Origin: Strongyloides papillosus
Lineage: Eukaryota > Nematoda > Chromadorea > Rhabditida > Strongyloididae
Direction of reading: 5' to 3'
DNA: 64,000 bases
Assembly (NCBI GenBank): GCA_005656395.1
Contig: SRSI01000027.1
Location: 62,001-126,000 of the forward strand
The position numbers and the translations under genes were made by a program. Every line of letters starts with the position of its first letter. Position 1 is the first letter of the stretch. Shown piece after piece: positions 33,399-45,420 of the stretch. Below the pieces are notes generated by a model that saw nothing but the letters and a program-made list of their open reading frames with translations, did no database searches and was not told the DNA's origin.

Positions 33399-36300
33399 CT
33401 ATGCATTAAATATCTCTTTATATACAATATTTTTAGCTTTATTAGATTCTGTTTTAACAAATAGACAATCAGGACTTTTTACACGTGAAAAAGCCACATA
33501 CAATTGTCCATGTGAAAAAACTGGTGTTGTTAAATCTACACCAACTTTACTTAATGTTTGCCCTTGACTCTTATTAATAGTCATAGCAAAGGCAAGTCTT
33601 ACAGGAAATTGTTTCCTTGCTAGTGTAAAAGGAAATTCTCCTTCAGAACTATATAAAACTATTCTAGGTATAAGAACAGTTTTATCTTTATTTAATCCTG
33701 ACAAATGGATACATGTCAAGATTCTTTTATTAATCTTTATAATTCTCAATCTTGTGCCATTACAAAGTCCTTCTTTTATGTTTAAGTTACGAAGAACAAT
33801 AATAACAGCATTAATCTTGAGATTCAACACATGCGGTGGTAAACCGCTAGGTGTTAACTGATTCAGATTTTCAATAGGCATGTTGTAGTAATTTTCATTT
33901 GTATCCGAATCTTTTCTAATCGAATCGGCTGAAAATATTTTTTCTACATCGCCTGGTAGAGTATTTAATACTTCATTATTAATAGACTCTACAATGACAT
34001 TTGTTGGAGCAAGAATTGCATAATTAGATTTTTCTAATATGCTTTCATTTTTAGCTCCAAAGATATCGTTTACTAAATTTCCAGTTGATTGGATATTTAG
34101 TGGTATATCTACTTCGCCATCTTCATTTTTTTGAAGAGCATCATTACCAATGTCTAAAATCCACTTGGCAAAATCAATCTCGTCCTCTTTAACCCTCATG
34201 TTTCTGGTAAGTTTCACTGTCTCAAAGTGAACATTCCAAAGAGGGCTATACTTAATTGAGAACAAAACATTTTGATGCCTTGTAGAATTTGGTAGGATAG
34301 GCAATGTTTGTCTAAAATCACCACCACATATGATGACTTTTCCACCGAATGGAAGATCATTCTTGCAAACTTTTTTCAGTTGCTGATCAAGATAATCAAT
34401 TACATACTTACTAAGCATAGGTGCTTCATCAATTATTATTAATGAAGCTTTTTCAAGCATAGTAGTACGTAATTTATTAAGCTTAGATAGCCTAAAATTA
34501 CTGTCGTATAAGGTAATAGGTACTGAAAACATAGAATGAACTGTTTGTCCATTTCTAAGAAGAGTAGCCGCAATACCTGTTGAAGCACAATTAAGTACTA
34601 TCTTATCTTCAGCTCTAAGCAAATAATATAACGTTGTGTAGACGAATGTCTTACCTGTTCCTGCAGGTCCTTCTAAAAAGAAGCAACGTTTATCTGGTAA
34701 ATTATTAACAATGATATTTAATATCTTATTAATAAAGTTTCTCTGTTCTTCGTTAGCTGATTTTAAATTTTCGTCACCTAACCTTTTTAGAACATCTTTA
34801 TCTTCAACATAGTCAATCTCTATAATATCGAAATTAACTTCAGGTAAATCAGTATAGCCATTAAAGTTATTAGATTGTAGAACATTTCTAATATCAAAAA
34901 TGGCTTGAGCTTCCGCTCTTTCTTCATTACCGTTGTATTTCATTAAGTAATCTTCGATTAAGTAATTTTTAAACCTAATGAAGGTATCATAATGCCTTGT
35001 AAAAGATGGCCAATAGCAAATCATGAGACCGAAGTAATTACGAAGCATGTTAGGCATCGCGCTTTCACATACTTCTTCAAACAATTCATTGTAATTGTCT
35101 TCAGTATCAAGTAAGCCTCTTGCTATAGCAGCATCTCTAAATGAGGGCCATTGAAAACCATTAACAATTTTCAAATCACCTTCACATGTTGCTCCAGGTA
35201 CATGGAGCAAAAGTTGGCGAAGTGAAAACAATTCGACATTCATAGGTGATACAGTAAATATCCTTCCTATTGTACGCCTTTGGCGATGTCTCAATTTCCA
35301 TTCTCTGGTTTTTAAGTCAAACCAATAATACTCTGGTATCTCATTATAAACATACTTTCTAGCATTAATATCGTTTTTATTAAGATTATAAAATGCTAAT
35401 AATGTAGATTTATAACCTTTTTCTGCTTTGAAACAATTATTATTGCCATTATTCATTTCATCGGCAACTGTACAATCCTCATTTATTAAGTGAACTGCTA
35501 ATCTTACAACAGTCCAATCTTTATAAAGTATTGGATACTCCATTATTCTCCAAACTGCTTCTGATGGTCCTACATATCTACCATCGATATGAAGTTTAAC
35601 CTCATCTTTCGACTCAACGGTTTCGACCACATCCGCAGAAATTTTATCACCATTTGATTTATGTGTATACTTAAATAAATACTTAGGACTTAAAACACTT
35701 TCACATATTTTTACATTAATATGTGAATTGTATTTCAAGCTTAAATAAGGATTATATGTTACACAAAAATCGTTATTCACTTTATTACCAAATCTATCGG
35801 TAATATCTAATAAGGGATCAAAAGATCTCTTAATGTTAACTTTACCTTTAGAAGTAATAGAAGTTACTTTATGGTACTGTTCTGGGAATTTTTTAGTGCA
35901 AATATTCTTTGCCTCATCCCAACAGGGTACTTTTGTCTTCGAAATATCACATCTCGAATGTACCATTGTTTTTGTGACAATTTCAAAAAGACGTGGATTT
36001 TTTTCTTTATCAGGGAATTCTGCTTTAACACATTCATCTACCTGATCAGAAGTTAATCTGAAGTCTTCTTTGGAAACTTTTACCAATATGTGAATATGTG
36101 GTAAAGATCTTTTCTGAAACTCAATGGTTGACTGTAGATAAACTACATTACCCATTATTTTGTTTTCTTTCAAGTCGTGTATTAAAGCATCGGATTTATG
36201 CTTAAACACTCTTGCAATCAAGTCATGGCGATCATTTGGTAGTTGCCCTGGATAAAGATTTTCTGTAATCTCTCTCCAATTTGGGTTTGTAGTCATTGTA

Positions 36301-37877
36301 ATAAAGAAATCTGGTTTCCCAAATTTCCTAACAATGGCCATACCATCTTGATAGCCTAGATGCATAAATCTTCTTGAACCAATGTAACTGCTAAAAAGTT
36401 TAATTCTCTCACTTTTTTTTGCAGCTTCTTCATTATCTTCATCACCGATAAGGTAATCTTCAAGAAGATCTTCAATTTGTTTATTATTCTTCTGTTTAAG
36501 CTCTTTGTTAAGCTTAATAACATAATTTAGACGATCTCTTTCTATTGCTGTGTAAGCATCAACAACAAATAGTTGAAATAATAATCCTCCATGATGTAAA
36601 GGATTAAATGATGGCCTCACAGCAATGAGATTTTGGTAATAAACCAATTTCGTTAGAGATCTTTGTTCATTACCTTTTTTATAAGTTGTTTTCTCTTTCC
36701 ATCCAAAAGCTCCTGTTGGGAAGAACAATGGATATGTTGCAGGATCTTTTAAAGGACTGTAATGACTCAAAGTTTCCAATTTTCCTGTTTTATTACATAA
36801 CAAAACATTATAATCAGGAACTTCTCCATCTTCACTTTGGAATATAACTGCTATTTCTGTTACCTCTGGCAAATTACGAACTCTATCATTCTTATTCGCT
36901 GGAGGTCTCAAAACCAATTTATACATTGGCACAGCTTTATTCTCATTTTTATGTTTTAGTTCTTGCTCACGAATATAATCACCAAAATGTTTATATGATA
37001 ATGCTAACATATTAATTTTGGAAATTATATGAGTAAGATTACTAATAACTGATATTTCATTAAATGCGTTAACATTTTTATTTCTAATATCTTCAGCAAC
37101 ATCAGGTCCGTAAAAATATAGTTGCCCATAGGACAAATTATCTTTATTTTCAGGTACAGCTGTGTTTATTACACGTTTAGCTTCACCATGCAACACAAAT
37201 GTTGGAGGACCTGGTGTTTTAAAATCTCTTTGTTGACCGGTATAACTCGCAAAGGCAAATTTGTTATTAATTCGTCTACAATGCTTTTTAAAGTATATAC
37301 TTTCCTCATCTTCACCTATAAACAAATCTTTTATAAATTTAGGAAAGTTATTAAATAGTCTTTCATATTCTTTAACTCCCCCAAATTCACAGCATTGTTT
37401 ATACTTGGATTCTTTTTCGTAGAACATTGCTTGGCAATGTTCACAGCCAGTAGAAAGAGGACCCAAATAATGCTCATCTGGAATAATTTCCTCATCTCTA
37501 GCCGGAAAAAGTTTTTGTTTTTTCAAACTCTTTCTGTTTCTTTGTCTTTTTTTTGTAGAACCATTAGCTACTTGAATTGAATCAAGAGCTTTTACAATAG
37601 AATCTACTTGAGAATTTTTATTAAAAGATACATCAGCACATTTTGTAATGTTACTTGATAATCTTTTTATTCTTTTTGTTAATTTCTTTTTATTTGTTTC
37701 TTTTTTAGACTTATTTAAGTAGATTAAATTTACTAATAAATCATTAACTAAAGAAAATTTGTCACTACTCGTGTCTAATTTATCCCTTTTTGCAATATTT
37801 TTCAAACTTTTTGGTAAGTTTGTTTTGGATCTCAGTAATTGCACTCTTAATTTATTAATTTCTGATTTTTTTTGCAA
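33399..37877 (-). CDS. Helitron Rep-helicase (HUH nuclease + Pif1 helicase)
   Basis: A 1,492-codon frame. The first in-frame codon is TTG, so translation probably enters from the upstream ORF. Residues 1-130 are basic and coiled-coil-like, continuing the repeats of the upstream protein. The Helitron-like N region and Rep core span about 250-740, with the HUH metal-binding motif PHIHIL at 593-598 and a tyrosine block KYLFKYTHK near 730. The Pif1-family helicase occupies about 1045-1490: Walker A GPAGTGKT at 1070-1077, Walker [10 protein letters not shown], a GGDFRQTLP motif, and the C-terminal motifs INKSQGQTL and LYVAFSRV. No internal stop exists, so the enzyme may be functional. It would nick and unwind DNA for rolling-circle transposition in the nucleus. 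Confidence 0.92.
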   Translation of the reverse strand: MQKKSEINKLRVQLLRSKTNLPKSLKNIAKRDKLDTSSDKFSLVNDLLVNLIYLNKSKKETNKKKLTKRIKRLSSNITKCADVSFNKNSQVDSIVKALDSIQVANGSTKKRQRNRKSLKKQKLFPARDEEIIPDEHYLGPLSTGCEHCQAMFYEKESKYKQCCEFGGVKEYERLFNNFPKFIKDLFIGEDEESIYFKKHCRRINNKFAFASYTGQQRDFKTPGPPTFVLHGEAKRVINTAVPENKDNLSYGQLYFYGPDVAEDIRNKNVNAFNEISVISNLTHIISKINMLALSYKHFGDYIREQELKHKNENKAVPMYKLVLRPPANKNDRVRNLPEVTEIAVIFQSEDGEVPDYNVLLCNKTGKLETLSHYSPLKDPATYPLFFPTGAFGWKEKTTYKKGNEQRSLTKLVYYQNLIAVRPSFNPLHHGGLLFQLFVVDAYTAIERDRLNYVIKLNKELKQKNNKQIEDLLEDYLIGDEDNEEAAKKSERIKLFSSYIGSRRFMHLGYQDGMAIVRKFGKPDFFITMTTNPNWREITENLYPGQLPNDRHDLIARVFKHKSDALIHDLKENKIMGNVVYLQSTIEFQKRSLPHIHILVKVSKEDFRLTSDQVDECVKAEFPDKEKNPRLFEIVTKTMVHSRCDISKTKVPCWDEAKNICTKKFPEQYHKVTSITSKGKVNIKRSFDPLLDITDRFGNKVNNDFCVTYNPYLSLKYNSHINVKICESVLSPKYLFKYTHKSNGDKISADVVETVESKDEVKLHIDGRYVGPSEAVWRIMEYPILYKDWTVVRLAVHLINEDCTVADEMNNGNNNCFKAEKGYKSTLLAFYNLNKNDINARKYVYNEIPEYYWFDLKTREWKLRHRQRRTIGRIFTVSPMNVELFSLRQLLLHVPGATCEGDLKIVNGFQWPSFRDAAIARGLLDTEDNYNELFEEVCESAMPNMLRNYFGLMICYWPSFTRHYDTFIRFKNYLIEDYLMKYNGNEERAEAQAIFDIRNVLQSNNFNGYTDLPEVNFDIIEIDYVEDKDVLKRLGDENLKSANEEQRNFINKILNIIVNNLPDKRCFFLEGPAGTGKTFVYTTLYYLLRAEDKIVLNCASTGIAATLLRNGQTVHSMFSVPITLYDSNFRLSKLNKLRTTMLEKASLIIIDEAPMLSKYVIDYLDQQLKKVCKNDLPFGGKVIICGGDFRQTLPILPNSTRHQNVLFSIKYSPLWNVHFETVKLTRNMRVKEDEIDFAKWILDIGNDALQKNEDGEVDIPLNIQSTGNLVNDIFGAKNESILEKSNYAILAPTNVIVESINNEVLNTLPGDVEKIFSADSIRKDSDTNENYYNMPIENLNQLTPSGLPPHVLNLKINAVIIVLRNLNIKEGLCNGTRLRIIKINKRILTCIHLSGLNKDKTVLIPRIVLYSSEGEFPFTLARKQFPVRLAFAMTINKSQGQTLSKVGVDLTTPVFSHGQLYVAFSRVKSPDCLFVKTESNKAKNIVYKEIFNA

Positions 37878-39532
37878 TTTCTTATTTTATTTTTAGTGTT
37901 ATTTACTTGCTTTAATGTAGATTCAAGATCTACATTAAGCTCCATTGGATCATTTAATATATTATTTTCAGATATATCAACTTCCATTGGCTCATTATCA
38001 CTTATTGCAACATTTTTACTTAGATTACTATCAATTATCTCATTTACTTTTGAAATATCTTTAGATTCTGGGTTAACAGTATCTTGTGATAATTTTTTTC
38101 GTAATCTATTAAGATGTACTTGCAATTTCTTTTTTTCATGAGTTTTTTTGCAGTTTTTAATTTTACTTTCAACTACAATTATTTCTTTTAATGTAGAGTC
38201 AATGTCTACATCAAAATCCATTAGAATTTGCGATGTTATTTTTTTACAAATATCAATCTCCATTGGTTCGTCTTTTTCTAAATCAAAACCATTTTTGAGA
38301 TTATTATCAAATACCTCATTTAATTTTAAAGTTTCAATACAATTTTCTTTAACAGTATCTATAGATTTTTTTTCTAATCTATTTAACTGTACTTGTATTT
38401 TCTTTTTATCACTTAGTCTTTTACACTTATCATATCTAACTTTTAATAAAGATATTTCTTCATTTAAATTAGAGTCGACTTTTTTATTTTTATTATTTTT
38501 AGATAAATGTAAAGGTTCTTTTTTGACTATTTTTGATAGTCTACCCTTTACACTTTTTTTAGTTGTCGAAATATCAGAATTAACATCTGATATATTTTCA
38601 ACACTAATGTTTATACCATTAAGATCAAATATTGAATTATTACAAACTTGATTAGCTTGTAAATGTTCAATCAAATCTCCTAATGTGTTAAACATTAGCA
38701 TACATGAAACACCATTAGAGCAATATCTTCCATTTTGATCCATAGAATGTGGATCAAATAAGAAGAATGCTCCATCATGGTGTATTATTGAAGAAGCCCT
38801 TTCATTAGCAATCAAGATTAAAAACTGATGTTCGTTTACTAATCTATTTAATGCTTGTGAAAGAGAAACGAAACCAAAAGAAATCTCGTTTCTTTTAACC
38901 TTCTTCCCTCTTCCTGTAAATGAATAGCACGAAGCTGTGCTAAACGTAACTTTACGATTAAACAATATTGTTTCTCGTATAATGTTGGTTACTGATAAAT
39001 AACCTCTACCATCAATTGAATAATTTGTACTGCGCAAATAATTAACGCTTCTTTCGTACAAAATATTTCCTTGATTAAGGACAGTGTTTATATCAACTCT
39101 AACCCAATTTAATGGTGATTTGATACATGCCATAATCAATGCTGCAGATGACATTGCAACACATTGATTATTCTGTCCCAAAGCTGCTTGACACATATCG
39201 GCCCGCAAAATTTTACAAAAAGTTGCACTATTGGAATTTATTGGCACGTAATCATTTTGAATTACCATGCCTCCAGCACAACTTTTTTTATTTTTTATAG
39301 CTTTAACCAAATCATCGGCTTGACTATTATTTCTAATGGTTATCGAATAAATGATTCCATTAGTATTAAGAATGTATGACACACAAATGTCTTCATCCAA
39401 AATAATGACATGCTTCGAATTAATGAAATCATGTCTAAAATTATGATTTACTGAATCAGTAGAATCACAAATTAAAGTTTTTGGAATGTCAATTTTATTA
39501 ACTTTTTTCAATAAATTGTTGACGAATTCCAT
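37847..39532 (-). CDS. Helitron ORF1: candidate C76/OTU-like cysteine peptidase with coiled-coil repeats
   Basis: A 561-codon ORF with a true ATG at 39532. Residues 105-295 resemble viral and OTU-like deubiquitinase folds: a Gln-Cys pair in [13 protein letters not shown] gives candidate nucleophile C124, and FLFDPHS gives D260 and H262. The DPH motif is characteristic of the herpesvirus-type (C76) deubiquitinase fold. Assignment rests on motif pattern only. Residues 350-561 hold about two and a half copies of a lysine-rich unit (K-KNCKK...[11 protein letters not shown]...EPMEVDI). The last copy is cut off by the stop but its continuation is found in the start of the helicase frame, so the two ORFs were or are one protein. 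The junction is an A8 run at 37866-37873. Confidence 0.6.
   Translation of the reverse strand: MEFVNNLLKKVNKIDIPKTLICDSTDSVNHNFRHDFINSKHVIILDEDICVSYILNTNGIIYSITIRNNSQADDLVKAIKNKKSCAGGMVIQNDYVPINSNSATFCKILRADMCQAALGQNNQCVAMSSAALIMACIKSPLNWVRVDINTVLNQGNILYERSVNYLRSTNYSIDGRGYLSVTNIIRETILFNRKVTFSTASCYSFTGRGKKVKRNEISFGFVSLSQALNRLVNEHQFLILIANERASSIIHHDGAFFLFDPHSMDQNGRYCSNGVSCMLMFNTLGDLIEHLQANQVCNNSIFDLNGINISVENISDVNSDISTTKKSVKGRLSKIVKKEPLHLSKNNKNKKVDSNLNEEISLLKVRYDKCKRLSDKKKIQVQLNRLEKKSIDTVKENCIETLKLNEVFDNNLKNGFDLEKDEPMEIDICKKITSQILMDFDVDIDSTLKEIIVVESKIKNCKKTHEKKKLQVHLNRLRKKLSQDTVNPESKDISKVNEIIDSNLSKNVAISDNEPMEVDISENNILNDPMELNVDLESTLKQVNNTKNKIRNCKKNQKLIN
37866..37873 (-). promoter_or_regulatory. 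A8 run at the frame junction of the two Helitron ORFs
   Basis: In the frame of ORF1 the bases read TGC AAA AAA AAT. The heptamer A AAA AAT fits the X XXY YYZ rule for -1 slippage, which would join ORF1 to the helicase frame. A one-base deletion in the homopolymer explains it equally well. Confidence 0.4.
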
Positions 39533-40399
39533 TTCTCCCGTTTTTTTCTATCTGAAATTAAAAAAATTAGTACAATATAATAACAACGTAAAACATTTAT
39601 TTATAAGAACGATAATAATAAAAATGGTACTTTTTAGTTTCGATAGAGCCATTCTTAAATTTAAGTTTTAGTGATTAAAAAAAGACTATATGTTAAAAAA
39701 AAGTATTTTTATAAAAATATATCAATATAGTATACTAATAAATCAATAGAAATTAATAAAGTAAACTTAACAATACTAACAAAAACAATGAATTAACAAC
39801 TTAAAATAGTTTTAAAAGAATAAATAAAAAAGAATTGTTTGTAAAATAAACATGGATATAAAGTAATGTGGAGGAAACTTGAAAAAATAGTTATTTTAAA
39901 TATTGACATATAAAACTTATATTTAAAGATAACAAATAAATTACAGAAACTCTTAATTGTAGCAAAATATTATTACTAAATAACTAAATATTCTCAAATT
40001 AATAATCAAACTAACTTCTTAAAGATTAAAATAATAAAACCTTAAAAATTTAAATATAAATTTGATCACATATATTTTGATTATTGAAAATTTCTAATTC
40101 TTTATTAATTTATATGGTAAAATTTTGAAAAAATGCCAAAAACATCATTGACATAATATATTCTATATATTTTATATATAAAATTTTATGGATAAAATCA
40201 AAAAAATGCAACTCTTATATAAATTTTTGAAGGATATAAATTACAATATTTATCTTATTTATTTAAATTTTATATCAGTTATACAATAAATAATTTGAAT
40301 ATCCATATATCATATATTTTATCATAAATATTTGAAAGAAATCATGTACAAAATTTGGTCGATAACTTAAGCGACTTATAGTCAATTCTTTTAATATTA
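39533..40399. other. AT-rich spacer right of the Helitron
   Basis: Contains the unlocated Helitron 5' end, if that end is intact. No gene recognised. Confidence 0.45.
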
Positions 40400-41720
40400 A
40401 GTTTCCTTCTTATTCCTGAGTTGTGTCTTTCAAATGAGTCGTGAACCATAAAATTTCATGGACTTTGTAAAGAGTTATTTTCGGAACAAAACTATGCAAA
40501 AATGTATCTAAAAATGTGGTATTTTTTAAACATAATTTGGCCAATCGTAGACCAAAAGTTTTGAGATCCATTTTCCGCACTAAGTTGAAAAAAAATACAT
40601 TAAATGACTATTTGACAGTAAAATTTAATCAAGTTTGAAAAGAGTTATGTCTGGAACAAAATTGATTTTTACAACAAAAATAGAAAAAGGCAAGAAAAAT
40701 GACACTAAAATTGGCATAAATCGTTTTCTAGATAAGCTGTAAACTTCGCAATAGTCTCATTTTCTAAGTTATACTTAAATCTATATAAGCAAGCCATAGT
40801 TCCTTTATTTTATAAAGTTCCCATTAAGTAATAGCTATTTAACTTTTTAATTTTTACCAAAAAAATAGTCATCACTTATTGATCCATATCTTAGCCAATT
40901 TCTTATCAATCCTAATGCTGCTGTGTTTGCGCACTATTCTGAAGTTGTACCTTTTAAATGAGTCATAAACCAAAAAATTTCATTAACTTTGAAAACAGTT
41001 ATTTTTGGAACAAAACTATGCAAAAATGTGTCCAAAAAAGTAATGTTTTCTAAAAATAATTTGGCCAGTTATAAATCAAAAGTTTCGGGACTTGTTTTCC
41101 CCCTTAAGTTAAAAAAAAATACATCGAATAACTATTTGACCATAAAAATTGATCAAGTTTGAAGAGAGTTATATCTGGAACAAAATTGATTTTTACAAAA
41201 AAAATAGAAAAAAGGCAAAAAAGTTGATATTCAAATTAATATATCTTCTTTCGTAGTTGAGCTAAAAACTTCGTTAGACCCTTATTTTTTAAGTTAGACA
41301 TAGAACTAAATAACAGATGCTATTGTTTTTCATTTCATCAAAGTTATGACTAAGTTATAGCTACTTAACTTTTATGATTTTTTTTTAAAATGGTCACTAC
41401 TCTTTGGACCACAACTCGGCCAATGTTTAATATAATTCCATAGTATTGTGTTTCCCCACTATTCTGGAATTAGACCTTTCAAATAATATAAAAACCATCA
41501 TACTTTTTTAATTTTAAAATAACGTTTTCCCCTGTACAAAACTATGCTAAAAAAGGCCAAAAAAACAGTGTTTTTTGGAGATAATTTGGCCAATTATAGT
41601 CCAAAATATTTGAGACCTATTTTCCCCCCTAAGTTAGAAAAAAACACATCTTTTGGCTATTTACCCATAAAAATCGGTTGAATTTGAAGAGAGTTATGAG
41701 AGAGACAAATTTTTTTTCCT
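40400..41720 (+). repeat. Tandem copies of a ~527-bp repeat family (units 1-3)
   Basis: The landmark ACAAAACTATGC recurs near 40482, 41011 and 41537, giving periods of about 529 and 526 bp. Each unit also carries AATTTGGCCA, a TTTTCCSCCYTAAGTT-like block and GTTTGAAGAGAGTTATG in the same order. The third unit is incomplete. Units are roughly 70-80% alike by eye. The sequence has no lasting ORF. Confidence 0.75.
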
Positions 41721-41934
41721 TATTTCTTTTTGGTATAGATTAAAAACTAAAAAATTCCAATATTGTTACTACTTTGGAACCTATAAGACTATTTTATTAT
41801 GTAAGTAATATGCAATATTGAAGTTTAACAAAATTAAAATTATTTTAAATTATGCTAATTTAAAATTCACTCAAGTACTTGGTATGTTTAACAATGTCAA
41901 ATCCACTAATTTCTCAATTTCAGGTATTAAAAGT

Positions 41935-42053
41935 TCGGGTCTCAGCAACAGCGGAATACATGAGGAGGAAGAGATTGGAGGAGGGCTGAGAAGGCTTGGT
42001 CTGAAGGATGGTTTAAGAAGTTTGTGTGGAGTTAGTGGATTAAAATTCTGCAT
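41935..42053. other. Short GC-richer tract
   Basis: About 120 bp rich in G on the plus strand (GAGGAGGAAGAGATTGGAGG) between AT-rich sequences. ORFs exist on both strands, but neither resembles a known protein. It could be an exon or a captured fragment; a CAG|GT-like boundary is visible at its left edge (TTTCAGGT). Unresolved. Confidence 0.3.
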
Positions 42054-42063
42054 TTTTTTTAAA

Positions 42064-42171
42064 TGTCAACTTTTTTAGATTTTATAAAATGTTGAGAAAA
42101 GTCAACTTTTTAGATTTTATAGAATGTTGAGAAAAGTCAATTTTTTAGATTTAAGGGGTTGATTGAGAAAT
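42064..42171. repeat. 36-bp tandem repeat, three copies
   Basis: Three consecutive units begin GTCAACTTTTTAGATTTTAT (the third diverged) and contain GTTGAGAAAA. Unit starts are about 42065, 42101 and 42136. Confidence 0.75.
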
Positions 42172-42806
42172 GTCAATAATTTGATTTTTTCCAAAAATAA
42201 CTAAAAAAAAGTCAATGTTTTAATGTGTGTGTAGATATTAAATAAAATACTTAGAAATATTTTACTAACTTGATCTCATTTTTTTTAAATTTTATTATTT
42301 TCCAGACTACGATTTAGTGCAATCGTTAATATTCTACAGTAAGCAGTATACAAATGTACGTAATATTCAAAAATGATGAAAAAGCATAAGTATACTGTCA
42401 ATTTAATTTAATTTTCTTAAATAATAATTATTTCATTATTATATTATTATATGCCATTGTTAATTATATATATTTTTATAGGTGCACGTAACAATAAAAT
42501 AAAGTTTACTCTACATATTTATTAAATTAATACTTGCAAGCTTAAATTTTATTGATTTTTATGCTTATGTGTTGTTGCTTTTGAGTTGATCAAAAGCTTT
42601 AATGTATATTCTAATTGATTTATCGTTTTTTTACTATAAAATTTTTCTAATCTGCACTAAAAATAATATCAATATTTATTTATCATTATATTTATTGTTT
42701 TCTGATTTTTTAGAATTTAAATATTTATTTTTTGATTATTTTGCTCGGAATTTTCTAGTATTTAAGGGAATTTTATTTTCAAAATATTAAAGTAAAATAT
42801 TCAAAA

Positions 42807-43258
42807 ATGAGATTTTTTAAAACATTAGCAGTATTTATAATTCTTCTAATATCTAAAAGTTTCGGTATCTCTTGGTCCAATTATAAGCTTCAAGTTCATG
42901 GAAAACCTATGTGTAAACCAGGTGAAAAAAAAACAGTTGAATTGAAGATAGAAAAACGTGAAAATCAAGTGGTCTTAGCAAGAAAAAATGGTGAATGCAA
43001 CACCGAAATTGAAATTAATGTAACACTTGCTGAAAGTACTATAACTGACAGAGGTAAATAAATATAAAAAAATGATTTTTTTATTTAATAGTTATTTGGG
43101 CTCGATTTTATTATTTCAATGCCGGCTATTATACAAGAAGAATTCCAGAAGAATGTCGACCTCATATTAAAAAGACAGACCATTATGACTGTAATATTGG
43201 AGAAATCGATCCAAATAAGATAACAACCCCGTCCGCCAGAAGTCCATATATATTATAA
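42807..43258 (+). CDS. Small secreted four-cysteine protein (possibly transthyretin-like), two exons
   Basis: Exon 1 (42807-43053) and exon 2 (43092-43258) are joined across a 38-nt intron with GTAAAT donor and TTTAATAG acceptor; the product is 137 residues. Residues 1-20 are a clear signal peptide (MRFFKTLAVFIILLISKSFG). The mature part has four cysteines (C36, C64, C104, C116), one N-glycosylation sequon (NVT) and a beta-strand-like alternation. VHGKPMC followed by a KTVELKIEK strand is reminiscent of nematode transthyretin-like (TTR) proteins, which share a VxGxLxCxGKP start, but the C-terminal half does not match that family clearly. A polyadenylation-type AATAAA lies at 43328. The gene sits in the spacer of a large inverted repeat. 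I am sure it is a secreted-protein gene, not sure of the family. Confidence 0.7.
43054..43091 (+). other. 38-nt intron
   Basis: GT...AG intron in phase 1 within the small secreted-protein gene. Removing it restores an open frame containing two further cysteines. Confidence 0.8.
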
Positions 43259-43469
43259 TTACATTAGGTATACCATACTAATAATTAAAAAGATTACATT
43301 TTTATTTTTGCTTTTTCGTTATGAGTAATAAAATTTATCATACATATATGGTTTTAACATTACCAGAAAGTGGAAATATAATGATGTTAGAAAGATTAAT
43401 ATCAGCATTAAATAGAGTTATTCTAAAATAATAAACGCATTTTTTATAACAAAAAGAAATAAGAAAAAA

Positions 43470-44260
43470 AAATGTATCTCTCATAACTCTTCTCAAACTT
43501 AACCGATTTTTACGAGTAAATAGTCAAAAAATGTGTTTTTTTCTAACCTAGTGGAAAAAAAGGGTCTAAAAAGTTTTTGAGCCATAATCGACCATGTTAT
43601 CTATAAAAAAACATCGTTTTTTTGCCTTTTTTTTAGCATGGATTTGACCAGGGGTAAACATTATTTTAAAATAAATAATATACAATGGTTTATATACAAT
43701 TTAAAAGGTGTACTACCAGAATGGGGGAAAACACAATACTAAGAAAATGTGTTAAAAATTGGCTGAGTTATGGTCCAAAGAGTGGTGACCATTTTGAAAA
43801 AAAAACTTAAAAGTTAAATAATTAAAACTTAGTCATAACTTGATAAAATCAAATAAAATAATATATGTTATAAAGATCTAAGTCTAACTTTAAAAAACAA
43901 GTACCTAACAAAGCTTATAGCTTAACAAAGAAAGAAGTTATATTAATTTGAATGTCAACTTTTTCACATGTTTTCATTTTTTTTACAAAAATCAATTTTG
44001 TCTTCAGCATAACTTTCTTCAAACTTAATCAGGTTTTATGGTCAAGTAGTCATTTGGTGTATTTCTTTTCGACTTAGTAGGAAAAATAGCTTTCAAAACT
44101 TTTGGTCCACAATTGGTCAAGTTATTTTTAAAAAACACTACTTTTTTAGTCAATTTTTTGCATAGTTTTGTGCAGAGAATAACTTTCTTCAAAGTCAACC
44201 CGACTTCCTTTTTTTTGCGTCTTTAGCTATCCAGAAGTTACCTCTGATTGAGCTCATTGA
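43470..44260 (-). repeat. Inverted copies of the ~527-bp repeat family
   Basis: The complement of the landmarks in units 3 and 2 appears here in reverse order: GTTTTGTGCAGAG near 44168, AACTTTCTTCAAACTTAATC near 44017 and CATAACTCTTCTCAAAC near 43482. Together with 40400-41720 these form an interrupted palindrome of nearly 4 kb. Confidence 0.75.
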
Positions 44261-45181
44261 CGAAAAATTTTTACAATTTTAGCTAAAATCTTGGCTAAAA
44301 TTTTTTTTTCCTTCTGCGTGACTATTCAGTAGCGAATAGATAACTAAAAATTTTAACTATTACTGCTATTTTAACTACGTCTTCAATAAAAAAAACAAGA
44401 ACGGTCCTCAAGGAGTGACCAAATACAACAAACACAAGTTATTTAATGAATAAAAAACATATTAAGAACACAGTTTATTTAAAGAACGCGATAAAAATAG
44501 ACAGAAGAAACAAAAAATTTTCTCAGAATTATTATAATAACAGCAAATACAATTTATCGGGAGAATATCGAGTTGCATCTAAAAAATAAAGGATAATATA
44601 AAGCCAGCCAAAAAAGTTTCCCTTACCACAAAGCATTAAAAAAACATCAGCTACACCTGCATGTCTAAAATAAAGAATAATCAGCAAATTCATGAATACG
44701 TAGATGTAACTTACTTTTACAATCTTGAAGAAAGTGAAGATATCTCACATGCCTGAATAGAAGTAGTAATATAAAAAAAAATTAATTTAAAACGAACCTG
44801 ATAATACTGAACCAAAAGAAAGTATGTATATTGACCTAAAAGTGGAAAATATCAGTATATCGAAATTAAAGCAAATAAATTACCTATTAACATATTTGTG
44901 CCACACATGTTGTTCGAAAAACTCAGAACTCCCGGAGATAAAGATCTGAAAATAAATATATTAATATTTATTTAAAAATTCACGACTAAACTTACCAAAA
45001 ATAAAACATGAAAAAGTGCGCAAGATAATAAAAAAAAATGCTAAAAATATTGGTAAAAAGCACCCATAGACAATAGAATATACGTGATAAAAACCACGGT
45101 AATTGCATGACTTTCGTTTTAAGAGACAATTTATATATGACCAAAAATAGACAACCGCAGAAAATGACAAAAGGAACATCA
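44261..45181. other. AT-rich stretch with no supported gene
   Basis: Two overlapping minus-strand ORFs at 44961-45222 are rich in hydrophobic residues but look like AT-driven frames. They could hold a 3' continuation of the ORF at 45182 if it is spliced; not supported enough to call. Confidence 0.4.
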
Positions 45182-45420
45182 TTAAACATCGACGATAATA
45201 TTGTCATCGTTATCATTTTCATTTAAATTATCCTCAGGCCAAGGGAAGTCAGATGTTTGCCATAAAGTGTCACAAGCATCGTTATAATAATTTGTCTTCC
45301 TACTACCTGAACTCCAATGACTGGCTCTACCGTTTATTGCTTCAACTGCGGAAGCGAAATAAACCTTTCTTTCCTCCTTGATGCATAAGCATCCCATGCC
45401 ACAATACATAATGCCTCTAA
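45182..45420 (-). CDS. Small cysteine-containing ORF, possibly one exon of a host gene
   Basis: On the minus strand a TTTTATTTTAG acceptor-like sequence ends at about 45421. It is followed by an open frame of about 78 codons, with ATG at 45409, to TAA at 45182. The product is not AT-biased: it has Cys, Trp, Gly and Ser (AINGRASHWSSGSRK, WQTSDFPWPEDN) and ends in an acidic tail (NENDNDDN). GC is well above the surroundings. No family is recognised. Upstream at about 45467-45500 another GC-richer patch with a GTAATTTTT donor-like sequence could be a preceding exon, but joining them through the obvious splice sites gives stops in this frame. It may be a real short gene or a single exon. Confidence 0.4.

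Larger units (their letters stand above)
33109..39532 (-). mobile_element. Helitron-type rolling-circle transposon
   Basis: The span runs from a GC-rich hairpin at 33109-33127 to the start of the first ORF on the minus strand. It holds two adjacent ORFs: a peptidase-like/coiled-coil protein, and a protein fusing the Helitron HUH nuclease to a Pif1-family helicase. The hairpin lies about 270 bp beyond the helicase stop, where a Helitron 3' terminal hairpin is expected. On the minus strand it is followed by TCTAAG, which contains CTAA, a permitted CTRR end, though closer to the hairpin than usual. The 5' end was not found. Confidence 0.85.

Noticed and set aside
33399..37877. Host Pif1 helicase gene
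   Set aside because: The protein also has the Helitron-like N region and an HUH nuclease motif, so it is transposon-encoded.
37872..38651. Plus-strand ORFs opposite the Helitron ORF1
   Set aside because: Phe/Ser/Leu-rich shadows of the lysine-rich repeats.
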